Shown: piece by piece, positions 50,973 through 61,343 of the stretch
Layout of the letters: each line of letters starts with the position of its first letter
How positions within the stretch are numbered: the first letter of the stretch is position 1
Assembly: GCF_027921745.1 (NCBI RefSeq)
Contig: NC_079238.1
Span: forward strand, 3,906,001 to 3,970,000
Source of the DNA: Schizosaccharomyces osmophilus
Taxonomy: Eukaryota > Ascomycota > Schizosaccharomycetes > Schizosaccharomycetales > Schizosaccharomycetaceae
Length of the DNA stretch: 64,000 bases
Reading direction: 5' to 3'
The notes under the pieces: generated by a model
What the model was told of the DNA's origin: nothing
What the model saw: only the letters and a program-made list of their open reading frames with translations
Database searches by the model: none
Position numbers and translations under genes: made by a program

Positions 50973-52382
50973 ATGGCGGGTTGGAAGCTTCCCTCATGGG
51001 CGATGTCCAAATCATTTTGGATCGCCGTATCTTCGTCAGTTACTACAGCTGCTGTAATTTTTGGTACGTTGGAGTCTAGGAAGCATCGCTCAATCCAACA
51101 CTTGCAATCGATGATTGTAAACGATTCAGGCAAGAGTATTGAGCTTTCTCCTTCCGGTGCTCTCTTAGAGGATGGAGAAAACGTTGATGAAAATCAAATT
51201 GAAACAGATGCGAAGATTCCTTATGACGAGGACCTAATTCGCGAGCAGCTCGCTCGCAACTATGCTTTTTTTGGTGAGGAAGGTATGACAAACCTTCGTA
51301 ATTCCTTCGTTGTAGTCGTAGGTTGTGGTGGTGTTGGTAGCTGGGCAACTGTGATGTTGGCTCGCTCAGGTGTACAAAAGATTCGCATTATTGATTTCGA
51401 CCAAGTTTCTCTTAGTAGTCTTAATCGTCATGCTATTGCCAATCTTGAGGATGTGGGTACTCCGAAAACCTTGACTCTAAAGCGAGCTATTAAGCGTTTT
51501 GCTCCATGGATTGAAATTGAGGCTTGTAATACACTTTACAGTCCTGAGTCCGCTGATGAACTTCTTTCCGGAAATCCATCCTTTGTCATTGATGCCATTG
51601 ATAATATTCAAACGAAAGTGGATTTATTGGCTTATTGCTACTATCACCAGATTCAAGTTATTGCTTCCACCGGCTCTGCTTGTAAATCCGATCCCACTCG
51701 TATGAACATTGCCGATATTTCTGCTACCGCTGAGGACCCCTTGTCTCGTGCCACTCGCCGAAGATTGAGACTTAAGGGAGTTATGGAAGGGATTCCTGTT
51801 GCCTTCTCTTCTGAAAAACCAGATCCTCGTAAAGCTACTCTGCTACCTTTAGCTGAAGAAGAGTTTGAAAAAGGAGATGTCGATCAATTAAGTGCTTTAC
51901 CGGAATTTCGCACCCGTATCCTTCCCGTAATTGGACCCATGCCTGGTATTTTTGGTCTTACTCTTGCTACTCATGTTTTAACGAGAATCGCAAAGTATCC
52001 TATGGATCCCATTTCCACTCAAGTTCGTCCTCGTCTTTACGAAGAAGCCGTAAAGCGTTTACACGCTGAAGCCAGAAATGCAAATGTACGTTTAGACAAA
52101 ACTTTTAATTCCTCCGAAATGTCTTATATTATTGAAGAAGTATACTGTGGTCGAAGTGCCCTTATCCCCCGTGAGACTCAAAAAGTAAGTGTGGTCCGAT
52201 GGAACCCTCACTTGCCTTTCGAGCATACAAATCTTGTAGCTATGACAAGAGACGAAGCACGTAAGCATGAAGCTACTGTTTTAGACACTCAGGTTGATCC
52301 CTCCACCGTCTATCCTAAAGAGGTCATCGACGTCGTCAATAAGTTCTTGCACCGTTTGAGAATCTGGAAGATGCTTTATTAA
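50973..52382 (+). CDS. tcd1: Tcd1 tRNA threonylcarbamoyladenosine dehydratase
   Basis: Mitochondrial outer-membrane E1-like enzyme that converts t6A37 of tRNA to its cyclic form. It is 469 aa, single exon. The N-terminus is hydrophobic (WIAVSSSVTTAAVIFG) and probably anchors it. The ThiF-type nucleotide fold has VVVVGCGGVGSWATVMLARSG, the arginine/lysine block DFDQVSLSSLNRHAI, and the site region DAIDNIQTKVDLLAYCYYHQIQVIASTGSACKSDPTRM. The C-terminal part is specific to the TcdA/YgdL-Tcd group of eukaryotes. Position equals SPAC1A6.10. Confidence 0.93.
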   Translation: MAGWKLPSWAMSKSFWIAVSSSVTTAAVIFGTLESRKHRSIQHLQSMIVNDSGKSIELSPSGALLEDGENVDENQIETDAKIPYDEDLIREQLARNYAFFGEEGMTNLRNSFVVVVGCGGVGSWATVMLARSGVQKIRIIDFDQVSLSSLNRHAIANLEDVGTPKTLTLKRAIKRFAPWIEIEACNTLYSPESADELLSGNPSFVIDAIDNIQTKVDLLAYCYYHQIQVIASTGSACKSDPTRMNIADISATAEDPLSRATRRRLRLKGVMEGIPVAFSSEKPDPRKATLLPLAEEEFEKGDVDQLSALPEFRTRILPVIGPMPGIFGLTLATHVLTRIAKYPMDPISTQVRPRLYEEAVKRLHAEARNANVRLDKTFNSSEMSYIIEEVYCGRSALIPRETQKVSVVRWNPHLPFEHTNLVAMTRDEARKHEATVLDTQVDPSTVYPKEVIDVVNKFLHRLRIWKMLY

Positions 52383-52697
52383 AATATCCTGGTATTCTTG
52401 TTTTCTTTGTTTACTATATTTTTTTATATCATTAGGTAGGAGGTATAGGTGTAGGTGCATTCAATTATAAGACATGTCAATTTCTGTCGGTTTAATATGT
52501 TATTCAAATATTATTCTTTTCTTTTTTATTGTTAGATATGCTGAGTAAATAAAGAAAAAAAAGAGATTTTTTTTGAAACATATTCATTTCGTTGATTCAC
52601 ATTGTTACTTTCTGCTACCTACTATTGTTCATAAGAAGTAATAACTTGTAGTGAATCCCTACTGAACAAGCAGTGTCTTCGATTCTATAATTCCTAC
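52383..52697. other. Spacer between tcd1 and the KH-protein gene
   Basis: T-rich tcd1 3' region and the KH gene promoter. Nothing else seen. Confidence 0.5.
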
Positions 52698-54227
52698 ATG
52701 TCGAGCTCAAGACATCTTGGTTATCAGGATGAAGCCTTTTCTGAAAAAAGATCTCGCTTCTCCCGTGATTCGGCTTCTAAAGAACGTCCCAGAGAGTCTC
52801 GGACATACCGAGAAGACGATAGATCTTTGAGCCCTCCAGCTTATAAAAATCGTTCTTCTTTTAATAACGAAAGTGAGAAATCTACCCAAAAACCACCTTT
52901 GGACCCAGTGGAAGCTGCTGCCGCTGCTGCCAAACGTGTTGCAGAGTCATTACGATCTGGAAGATCCTTTGATGAAGAAGAAAAGGATGCTAAGAAAGAA
53001 CAGAATTCAGAGAGTTCTGTCCCACTTCCCAATGCACCTGCTCCACCTCTTCCTCCTAATTCTCAGTCTGAGTTGAATGATTTGGTACCTCCCTCTATAG
53101 CTGATATAGCGGGGAAAGTTATTGAAGGGGAGGAAGTTTTTACTATTAATGTTGAGATAAATAATGTGAAGAATCGCTATATACTCGTAAAATCTTCCAC
53201 GTTATCTGAAATTGAACATAAAAGTGGAGTTCAGTTGTATTCTAAAGGCCGCTATTACCCAAACAAAGCTCTAGCTTCTGATCGAGACCCTCCTTTATAC
53301 CTCCATATAGTAGCAAGTTCCACAGAGGACTTGTCAAAAGCTCTAGCGGAATTAGAATCTTGGATACATAAAGACATTGGGCCCCTCGTAGACGAAAGAA
53401 GGTTTCGAAGACGAGATGATATGGATCGTAACCCATCTCAAGGTGCATCCCCTCAGGGAAACTCGATTCCAAATGAATCTCAAGGAATGCGTAAACGATG
53501 GAATGAAGAAAAAGTTTATATCAATTTGACACCTACTAAAGGTTTCCATCTTCGTCAAGCAGTGGTCGGTCCTCAGGGTGCTTATGTAAAACATATTCAG
53601 CAAGAAACTCGTACTCGCGTACAAATAAAAGGACAAGGGTCTGCTTTTATTGAACCTTCTACTAACCGAGAATCTGACGAACCTCTACATTTGTGTATAA
53701 TGAGCCACGATATGAACAATATTCAAAAAGCGAAACCATTATGCGAGGATTTGATCGCCAATGTACATCAACAATACCAGGCTTGGAAAACCCAGTACAG
53801 AGAAGGCGGTCAAGGATCACAAGCATACAAACAGTCCAATCGTAACCATTACTCTAACCGCTCATCCAAGGCAGAAACACCTAGCAATCATGGAACTCCA
53901 CCAATATCCAATGTCTCCCCTGTTGCTAACTTTAGTGCCCCTACGTCGTCTACGTCGAATGTTGCACCTGCCACTTCAATCCCGGCAGCGGCTTATCCTC
54001 CAGGTACGTCTCCTGCTGTTCCCATGGTTTCACCTGGTATGCCCTATGTATATGGGGCTCCTGGAATGTCTGGTCCTCCAGGAATTGATGCTCCGGGCGT
54101 TGGTATCTCAGCTATGTCTGCTCCTGGAGCAGATCCATATGCAGCTTTTGGAGGTTATAATGCCTATGTTCAATACTACCAACAACAAATCTATGCTCAA
54201 AGTCGTGGGGCGAATCCACCCCAATAA
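52698..54227 (+). CDS. KH-domain RNA-binding protein (KHDC4/BLOM7-like)
   Basis: A 509-aa single-exon protein. The N-terminus is Arg/Ser-rich (SEKRSRFSRDSASKERPRESR). A divergent KH-like segment lies at about 145-235 (FTINVEINNVKNRYILVKSSTLSEIEHKSGVQL...PPLYLHIVASS). A second KH module is at about 270-360: VYINLTPTKGFHLRQAVVGPQGAYVKHI, with GPQG in place of the usual GxxG loop, then TRTRVQIKGQGSAFIEPS. This paired arrangement with the GPQGxYVKHI motif is that of KHDC4, a splicing-associated protein. The C-terminal ~110 residues are Pro/Gly/Ala-rich with repeated PG-M/A motifs. Position equals SPAC30D11.14c. Confidence 0.87.
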   Translation: MSSSRHLGYQDEAFSEKRSRFSRDSASKERPRESRTYREDDRSLSPPAYKNRSSFNNESEKSTQKPPLDPVEAAAAAAKRVAESLRSGRSFDEEEKDAKKEQNSESSVPLPNAPAPPLPPNSQSELNDLVPPSIADIAGKVIEGEEVFTINVEINNVKNRYILVKSSTLSEIEHKSGVQLYSKGRYYPNKALASDRDPPLYLHIVASSTEDLSKALAELESWIHKDIGPLVDERRFRRRDDMDRNPSQGASPQGNSIPNESQGMRKRWNEEKVYINLTPTKGFHLRQAVVGPQGAYVKHIQQETRTRVQIKGQGSAFIEPSTNRESDEPLHLCIMSHDMNNIQKAKPLCEDLIANVHQQYQAWKTQYREGGQGSQAYKQSNRNHYSNRSSKAETPSNHGTPPISNVSPVANFSAPTSSTSNVAPATSIPAAAYPPGTSPAVPMVSPGMPYVYGAPGMSGPPGIDAPGVGISAMSAPGADPYAAFGGYNAYVQYYQQQIYAQSRGANPPQ

Positions 54228-54486
54228 TTGATATGGGATTAATTGGTATATGGGCAATGGACGACTATCATAGTGAAAAGGCGTATTTTACGTAACCCTA
54301 AAAAATACATTCGTTTTTTGAATTTAGTGTTTATTTCTGTTTGTTTAGTGTTTAATATAATCATCCGTCTAACTGATTTTATGAGTGTGACCGATTAGCT
54401 TGTAGCAGTATCCTGTAAAAATAACAGAACCAATAACAACAATGATTAGTAAATTAGGGATACAGAAAAGAAAGGTAGCTCTATTT

Positions 54487-55366
54487 TTATGGTGCATTTT
54501 CTTTGGCTTGCGCGCGGACACGCCTTTCGTATTCTACTTTGTCTTTTCTGATTTCATTGAGATTAGCACTTGGCAAAAGCAATTCATGTAGAAAACATAC
54601 TTGAACATTGTATAAGCCTCGGTTTGAGCTGGGGAAGCAATATTGGGATCATTCAATAAATCTTGAATCCCTAGTAAGATCTGAAACAGAATTTAGCAAT
54701 GACTTTACAGAATAATCAAAAGAACATACTTGTTTAATGGTGATAGCAGGCTTCCAACCTTCTTCTTCATTTAAGATAGAAAGACAAACAGTGCCAGAAG
54801 GATAAACATTTGGGTGGAACAAAGGTGGAGTAAATCTGCCTATAATAGTGTTAGAAAAGCTGGGTTAAGACAGCTATTGTAAAAAGCAGTTGGAATCGTA
54901 CACTTTGGAGGACGCGTTGGGTATTCTATGAGACACATGGTTAGCACAAACAAAAAAAGAAAAAAAAAGAGGGAAAATGCTGCCCAATTCTCCTGTTGAA
55001 AATGAACGCTTTGGTGCTTGGCGAATTAGATGGTGATTCGCAAGATGGGCAAGTAATAGGGCGAGCATTAAAGGTGTCGGAAGTATAGAGACATACCTTC
55101 AGGGAAAGTCATAGTTAATTTATAGAGACCTCCTTCCCAAGAAGTTTTAGGTTTACCAGGAATTCCGACTGTCCAGTTCATTAAGTCAAGACCGCCATCG
55201 GGGGATTTGCTAGGCTTTGCAAAAAAACCCTAAAGTAAAGTATTAGTACTCAAATCCAAATGAGTGAAATTAAAAAGTTGCTTTTTCGGGTATCACTTAC
55301 AAATGGGTGGTCTCTCCTCCATTGTTTGCGCTCCTCTTGAAGTCGAGTTTTACAAAGAGACGACAT
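54487..55366 (-). CDS. hus5: SUMO-conjugating enzyme Ubc9 (Hus5), six exons
   Basis: E2 enzyme for SUMO. Exons (reverse) are 55301-55366, 55097-55229, 54902-54925, 54730-54839, 54601-54680 and 54487-54547, giving 157 aa. Exon 1 is [22 protein letters not shown]. Exon 3 is only 24 bp. The active site is in [24 protein letters not shown] (Cys after TV), with the HPN motif FHPNVYPSG preceding it. The C-terminus is [27 protein letters not shown]. Each intron has GTANGT-like donors (GTAAGT, GTATGT, GTACGA, GTATGT, GTATGT) and keeps phase. Only correct splicing restores the family sequence. Confidence 0.94.
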
Positions 55367-56291
55367 TCTTAATCAAATTTTAGATCCAATTTAGGTATTA
55401 TTTATTTGCCAGGACCGAGTTTTGGATGTCAATGCTTGGTAAATGCTCGAATTTTGTGGGTAGTGTGGATTAAAAAAAAATGGCAATCTTCGTACAGAAA
55501 TTTTAATGGTGATTCCTGATGTCTGTAACAGTACGAGAAAAGCAAGACAAAGATTTTAACTTTTAATTTTAAAATAGTAAAGAATTACAAGATTCCTTTA
55601 CCAGTATGGAGTATGATATTTGTAGTTTGCTGCCTTCATTCAATTCTACGTAGAATCAAACCTCCCTTGCTAAAAAAAAAAAGAAAAAAAAAAGCATTTT
55701 TATACATCTCATTCTATTCCACCAACATAAAATAAAGCTTATCCTCGTCCTGTTTCTATTTGCAAGAAGGCTTCAGAAATATGGGTTCTAACAGGACCTG
55801 TTAGTTTCAAGCTCAAACGCTGGAAAGGATATCAGCATATGAATCAACCACTCAAATGAAAAAGAAAACCTATTGAAATGAAAGGATATCTACTCCCTGT
55901 AGAAAAGCAAACCGCCTTTTTTTTTCCAAATTTCCCTTGTTTATTAATGAACCCGAACACAGGTACTTTAGTAAATAATTCTAATACTTTCGATAAAAAA
56001 CAAATCCATGTTTGTATCCTAATCCATTTATTTATCCTAGATATACAAATGAAATCTACTTATAATTCTGGGATTGCCCATGAAGCAGTACGCAGCGCCA
56101 TATGTATCATGGCAAAGTTCATCTTGAAACAAATTCCAAAAGTTCTCTTCGTTTAATACTAACTTTTCTTTTGATTATGAAATCCGGTTTGCATAAAATT
56201 GTCAATTTTCTGTTCCATTATTCAATGATGCAAGACATACAAAAGTACTTGTTTGAATATAAAGTTTTTCTTGACAAAAGAATCAACATTA
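55367..56291. other. Spacer between hus5 and the tRNA dimer
   Basis: hus5 promoter and upstream sequence of the tRNA genes. A reverse-strand frame near 55735-55828 (LSLKLTGPVRTHISEAFLQIETGRG) preceded by a TTTCCAG acceptor looks protein-like, but no upstream exon could be linked with confidence. Forward frames at 55878-56350 are AT-rich and unconvincing. Confidence 0.4.
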
Positions 56292-56389
56292 GTCAGTATG
56301 TCCGAGTGGTTAAGGAGTTAGACTCGAATTCCACCATTCGAGGCATCTAATGGGCTCTGCCCGCGCAGGTTCAAATCCTGCTGCTGACG
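56292..56389 (+). tRNA. tRNA-Ser (CGA), intron-containing, first half of a dimeric gene
   Basis: Acceptor arms GTCAGTA and TGCTGAC pair (one G-T), discriminator G56389. The anticodon stem is TTAGA (56318-56322) / TCTAA (56346-56350), and the anticodon is CGA at 56325-56327. A 16-nt intron (56329-56344) lies one base 3' of the anticodon and contains a TTCGAG that can pair with the anticodon region. A long variable arm (TGGGCTCTGCCCGC) confirms a serine tRNA. The B box GGTTCAAATCC is at 56368-56378. It is followed 9 bp later by the initiator tRNA-Met, with no terminator between, as in the S. pombe sup3/sup9/sup12 dimers. Confidence 0.95.
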
Positions 56390-56398
56390 GTATAAATG

Positions 56399-56470
56399 TG
56401 CGCGGTAGGAGAGTGGAACTCCGACGGGCTCATAACCCGTAGGTCCCAGGATCGAAACCTGGCCGCGCAA
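56399..56470 (+). tRNA. Initiator tRNA-Met (CAT), second half of a dimeric gene
   Basis: Acceptor arms TGCGCGG and CCGCGCA, discriminator A. Anticodon stem-loop GGGCTCATAACCC, with the three G-C pairs typical of initiator tRNA. The T-loop region GGATCGAAACCTGG carries ATCGAAA instead of TTCGAA-type, as in eukaryotic initiators. It shares the upstream tRNA-Ser promoter and has its own terminator after it. Confidence 0.95.
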
Positions 56471-56473
56471 TTC

Positions 56474-56481
56474 TTTTTTTT
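56474..56481 (+). terminator. Pol III terminator of the tRNA dimer
   Basis: Run of eight T immediately after the initiator tRNA. The 9-bp spacer between the two tRNAs has no T-run, so one transcript is expected. Confidence 0.85.
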
Positions 56482-56930
56482 ATTCTTTATTTTGTTGCAT
56501 AAAATTCATTGTTTCTCTTTTCTTGCTAATGTTGGTTTACTGCGTTTCGTCGTGTTTTAAACGTACTTTCTCTTTTTTTAGAGTAGCTTCAGTGTCTTGT
56601 TTTTGGTCATCCTCATTTCAGTGATTGTCCTACTCCATCTTAAGAATCCACGCATTCCCACAATTGCCGCTAGACTTTCTCTAAATTTTAAACGAAATAA
56701 GTCTAGTCTTCTAAAGGTATCAGAACAGGGGCTACACGTCCTCACTTTTCATAAACAAGTTGGCTACTCATACATTATGTTTTCGCTCAAGATTCACCCA
56801 TAATTCCCCCAAGAACTACTTATTCTACATTACCACTCTTTTTGTTACATCGCCAAACTACTTTTCAGCTGCTTCCTTCTACTTCTTCCATCATTTCCTG
56901 TTCTTAAAACCGATACTTCATTGATTGTTT
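56482..56930. other. Spacer between tRNA dimer and rpl38
   Basis: rpl38 3' region. A 68-codon forward frame (56597-56803) has no recognisable features. Confidence 0.45.
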
Positions 56931-57310
56931 CTAAGCCTTCTTGCCAACTTCGGCAACGGTGAGAGCTGATACATTTGTTAGTAATTTGCAAAGAAACGAT
57001 AACAAGCAGAATATACAAGCAAAAAAAATTTTGTATGAAACCATTCCACATTTTTTTTCACATACCAGGAGGAAGAGATTGACGAAGCTTCTCGGCCTTC
57101 TTGGCATCAGCGACAACCAAAGTGTAGAGGTACTTGGAGCAGCGAAGCTTGAACTTAACGTCCTTGTTTTGGTTCTTCTTCACACGGGCAGAAGTCGCAT
57201 CACCTCTGTGAGCAAGCTGTAAAAAGAGCTTAATATCAGTGACCTGGCGAGGCTATAACACGACGCATTAGCTTCTCATCTAAATCATTACAATAAATCT
57301 CACATACCAT
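56931..57310 (-). CDS. rpl38: 60S ribosomal protein L38
   Basis: Large-subunit ribosomal protein eL38, 74 aa. Exons (reverse) are 57308-57310 (just the ATG), 57066-57252 and 56931-56965. The first intron (57253-57307) starts directly after the ATG with GTATGT and ends TTATAG; the second (56966-57065) has GTATGT, ACTAAC and ATCAG. The protein begins [20 protein letters not shown], continues [22 protein letters not shown] and ends [15 protein letters not shown], matching L38. Codons are C/G-ending and biased, as expected for a highly expressed gene. A HomolD box lies 72 bp upstream. S. pombe has two L38 genes; the one here corresponds to the copy next to hus5 (rpl3802). Confidence 0.96.
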
Positions 57311-57909
57311 TTTATCGACTTGCTGGGTAACTTGCTGTGCACAGAATCGAGTTGAGTTGTTGCGTTGTGTCCTATACACCATGTGACTGCTTTTTCACTG
57401 GGTCCAACACTTTGGGCTATTCTAGGCTGGTAGTATGAAGATTCGGGTTTGTTTTTCGTATCAGTAATTTAATTTACATTAAAAAAAAAAAAAAGGATAT
57501 ATAATGTGAAATGAATTTGTCCTGCGGGTAGTTAGGCGTGTGCCACCTTTGAATAGAGACAGGATGGTGCATACAAATATTGAGAGAATTTATAAAATAT
57601 ACTTCATTGTTTTTATGCAAACAAACCAGAAAAACCTATTCCTAAAATGATGTTTACTCAATTGATTAATCAACACGAATTGCTTCGATGTATTCAATGT
57701 CAAAATGAAGTTATTATGTACAAAACGAAAGTTATCAAAGTATTATTTAAAAACAAAACCAAAAGAACACAAAAAAAAACAAAGAATTAAGAACTGAGAG
57801 AAATAGCAGAGAGTATGAGTTCATATTGTGTCCTTTCGTATTAAAATTCATGCATAGTCCGGTTCGCTTGGGATAGTCTCAGCTCTATTTGAGCTTTCGG
57901 CAATAAATA
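57311..57909. other. rpl38 promoter and Izh-gene 3' region
   Basis: The HomolD box is at 57382-57389. A 14-A run lies near 57481. No other gene. Confidence 0.5.
57382..57389 (-). promoter_or_regulatory. HomolD box of rpl38
   Basis: Forward TGTGACTG, i.e. CAGTCACA on the gene strand, 72 bp upstream of the start codon. HomolD replaces the TATA box in fission yeast ribosomal protein promoters. Confidence 0.85.
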
Positions 57910-59238
57910 TTATATACACTCACAGGCGAACTCTCGGTGGGTCGTTTCAAATGTCTTGAGACCGTAATAATGGAAGCCTATACCAATTATAATAGCAATA
58001 TGCCACAATTGATGGCTGTTTCCCACGATGTCAAATATGCCAGGACTTAACTTTTCAGGTATGTGTAAAGCATAAAAAGTGACTCCGATAATATAGCTAA
58101 AAATAGACATGAAAACAGGTTTCAAATAAATTAACGTTCTCATTGTGCCTTGGATATAACACATCGTAAGTAATGGTAAGAATCCACTGCAGGCTAAACC
58201 AACAAAGAAAAAGATTTTAAAGGAACGATGATTGTAGTCATTGAACCACTTTTTCCAAGGCATATATATTCCTATACATCCAAGCGACCCGGTAATGGCT
58301 ATGTAAAGTACACGAAATATGCTGTGACATTTGAAAGCATGGAACTCAACCGCAATAATGGAAGCAGCAATGAGTGCTGAAATACCCACATAATCCATGC
58401 ACGCCGCACGTCGCATATGCTCATACTTGGACAAACTGGAAAATGTGTGCCAGGTAACTGAGCACGCTAAGCATTTCATCGCGCATACTAGAAAGAAAAC
58501 ACGGACAATTCGATTAGATACCGAAGACGAAATCCAAGAAGTAGACGATGGATAAAAATATGATGTGACCGTGAGGAATCCAAGAAGTGCAACTAGATGG
58601 GTCCAAATATTTAACGTTTCATTATGGAAGGCAAGTATAGAGCGAATACATCGGCGTTTACTGGAATAGAACCGATATCCTCGAACAATGAAAGGGTTAT
58701 TTTTCCATTCCAAAGGAACTTCTTCTATATGAAGAAGCCGATTCTCACCTGCACGTATGGCTCTTTGGAGTTTTTCTTTGGTATCTTCAAAAATTTCACC
58801 AACTGTTGTTCGACTTTCAACACTAGCTATATCTTCCAAATCAGACAATAAATTTTCCAAAACAATTAAGGCTTTCAACACTTTCGAAGGAAATGAATCA
58901 CATGCAGCCAGGACGTCCTGGTACTTTTCCTCAATCATCCGAAGAAAATACATAACCTGGTTCTTCCCCAAAATGGTACTTCCGATAAATGAATTTCGTA
59001 GTCTTACCAATATTTCATAGGTAGTATTTGGTTCCTCTATTGTTGGAAGTCCTACCTCTTCAATTCGCTTCATTCGATCCCCTAAACGACTGAGAAATAG
59101 ATCAAACTTGTAAACAACGAATTCTTCTGGAATATCACCTCTTTTTCCCTCAACTTCGTATGAAGAATGTCGCCGGCCATGGGCTCGTTTCTTGACTCCT
59201 TCTGCCCTGTCTGCCCCGGACAATTGTATTTGAACCAT
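57910..59238 (-). CDS. Izh3-type PAQR/haemolysin-III membrane protein
   Basis: PAQR proteins are seven-span receptors or zinc-dependent lipid hydrolases; yeast Izh proteins influence zinc and sterol metabolism. The protein is 442 aa, single exon. The first ~185 residues are cytosolic and helical. The PAQR core has the motifs FHNETLNIWTHLVALLG, SVTWHTFSSLS and GNSHQLWHIAIIIG, whose His/Asp/Ser residues bind zinc. Seven hydrophobic spans run from about 215 to 430. The extended N-terminus is a feature of the Izh3 group. Position equals SPAC30D11.11. An inverted pair of forkhead-type sites lies about 310-330 bp upstream. Confidence 0.9.
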   Translation of the reverse strand: MVQIQLSGADRAEGVKKRAHGRRHSSYEVEGKRGDIPEEFVVYKFDLFLSRLGDRMKRIEEVGLPTIEEPNTTYEILVRLRNSFIGSTILGKNQVMYFLRMIEEKYQDVLAACDSFPSKVLKALIVLENLLSDLEDIASVESRTTVGEIFEDTKEKLQRAIRAGENRLLHIEEVPLEWKNNPFIVRGYRFYSSKRRCIRSILAFHNETLNIWTHLVALLGFLTVTSYFYPSSTSWISSSVSNRIVRVFFLVCAMKCLACSVTWHTFSSLSKYEHMRRAACMDYVGISALIAASIIAVEFHAFKCHSIFRVLYIAITGSLGCIGIYMPWKKWFNDYNHRSFKIFFFVGLACSGFLPLLTMCYIQGTMRTLIYLKPVFMSIFSYIIGVTFYALHIPEKLSPGIFDIVGNSHQLWHIAIIIGIGFHYYGLKTFETTHREFACECI

Positions 59239-59798
59239 CTTTGCAGATCTATTTGATTCTTATTCTCACCGTTCGACCTCCTTTTGAAGGCTGTCAATTC
59301 TACGTCTGTACGCTTCTCAAAAGAATGCAATCCTTGGATTCTCGTCGACGTTTGAATTGGCAGAGTACTTGGCTTTTGGCAACTTCACTACATCCGTGGG
59401 AAGAGATACTTTGCCCCACAAAAGCGTAGTTTGTTGGCCTAAATAATATTCTTATAAGAGATACCCAGTATAATGCTAAGGAAGATATATATCAACGAAG
59501 AATGTAGACGGCTCAAAGATAGCTACGTAAAAATGATGGATTGGCTTTGTTTATATAAATGTAAACAAACCAAGAAAGAAACCATGCAACACGAGTTTCG
59601 GGGTTCAATAAGGAAATTAAGCAGTTATTTAATAAAAAACTTATCCGTAATTATTTAGAGTCATCATAAAGGGATGGATTAAATATTATCTGAAACGACT
59701 AATTTACATAATTAAAGTACCTGAACTGATACATCATAAAATCGAAAAGAGAAAGTTAGGAAAACGAAGTCAATTATCCAAGCGAATAAAAAGTCTAA
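59239..59798. other. Spacer between Izh gene and rad22
   Basis: Izh promoter and rad22 3' region. It contains an inverted pair TTTGTTTA / TAAACAAA (59546-59569) including GTAAACAAAC. No gene seen. Confidence 0.45.
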
Positions 59799-61343
59799 TC
59801 AATTTGTTTTAGGCTTTTTATCATTTCCAGGGTCATCTTGCGATAGTTTCGGAATGGTTTCCGAACCAGACATTGAATTTCCATTGCTTGTTTCCATTGA
59901 ATTTTGACGAAAGAGCGTGGTTTCATGAAGAGACCTCTTTGTACCTGAAGAATTCCGCTGTTCAGAAGAAGCATTAGGTGGAGCTCCAACTTTTGCGCTT
60001 GGTCGAATATGGACCTTTTCAGCGGGCTTCACTACCGACCTATGGACCGGAACGGATTTGGAATGATCTACCACAGACGACTTCCGTATTGATGGACTAT
60101 CCAATCGGGGATTGAAATTTGCAGTATTAGGAGCGGAAACAGCTCCTTCAGCAGCAGCAGCAGCACGAGCACTAATGAATTTTGCTGAAGAAGGAGAGGT
60201 TCCATTGAGACTTAACTCATCGACTTTTGGAGGCAAACTTGGGCCGCTAGGTTTCATCTTTTCGTTTGATGAATGAGGAGCCCCAGCCATAGGATATGTA
60301 TTATTTCGTTGAATTGGTTTTGAAGCTGGTTTCACCGGTTCTGGTTTGGGTTTCACGTCGGACTCTTCAAATGATTTGTTAGCGGGAGATCCTGTATCAT
60401 TAACTGCCAAGTGGGCAATCATATCGTCTTCTACAAAGATATTATCCAACTCCTCATCAGAATACATCTCTGGATCTCTGTTTTCCTGTCTTGGATTGGT
60501 GGCAGATGGATGGAAGGATTTTTCATTTTTGACGACTGGTCTATTGTTGGATTTGCTTGGAGCATTTCTTTTCTTCATGAATTCTCCTCTTGAGCCCGAT
60601 TCTGACTTGCGGAATAAATCACCGCTATCAAGTTGATACTAGAAAACACTTTGTTAGTAGCCGTACTAACTTTTTACAGTGATTTTTGATTATCACATAC
60701 TGCTGGGGGTTTCATTTTTCCAATTTCTCGTAAATAATACTTGTCATACATGCAATTTCCAAGACTGTTTCCAAAGTTTCTGAGGGCACGTTTTAAGGCA
60801 TCTGTGGTTCCCTCTTTTTTACACTGTAGAGCATTAATAAAGACCTCTTTCATTATTTCATCTTCTGAATTCTTTACAAACCTTTTCAAACGCAGATGCT
60901 TTCCCTCTGCAATTATCTATTGACCCGTAACCAATATCCTGAATTCATTAGCCTTTCTGTTTCCAAAGCAAATTGTAAATTAACGGTATGAACGCTACCT
61001 CATGATATGCTCCATCTTTAATAGTCACTCGAACCACGACGCTTAATCCTAAACTCACTCGATTGGTTTCTTTGTTTTCGTCCAGAAAATCAATAATCAC
61101 ACTTCTTATACAGGATGACCACCCATTAAATCCAAAAATTTCATTAGCAAGCTCAATGGCCTTCCAAGATTCGATATAGCTCACTGAAAATCCACCTGGA
61201 CCAGACCTCCGCGAAACATACTCTGGGCCCAGTTTTCTGGTCAGTGATGCTTGTAAATACTGGTACTCATCCGCTGAATATGGATCTCCAAATCCACCAC
61301 CTTTTTCTTCTTCTATTGTATGTTGTTTCTCACGGAAAGACAT
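59799..61343 (-). CDS. rad22: Rad22 (RAD52 homologue), four exons
   Basis: Recombination mediator that anneals single strands and loads Rad51 (Rhp51). Exons (reverse) are 60999-61343, 60882-60938, 60701-60823 and 59799-60638, giving 454 aa. The N-terminal annealing domain contains [74 protein letters not shown] and [20 protein letters not shown]; the second block arises only by joining exons 1-3. The second intron has the weaker donor GTTTGT, the others GTAGCG and GTATGT. The C-terminal half is disordered and basic, carrying the Rpa/Rhp51-interaction region. Length is close to the S. pombe protein. Confidence 0.95.
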
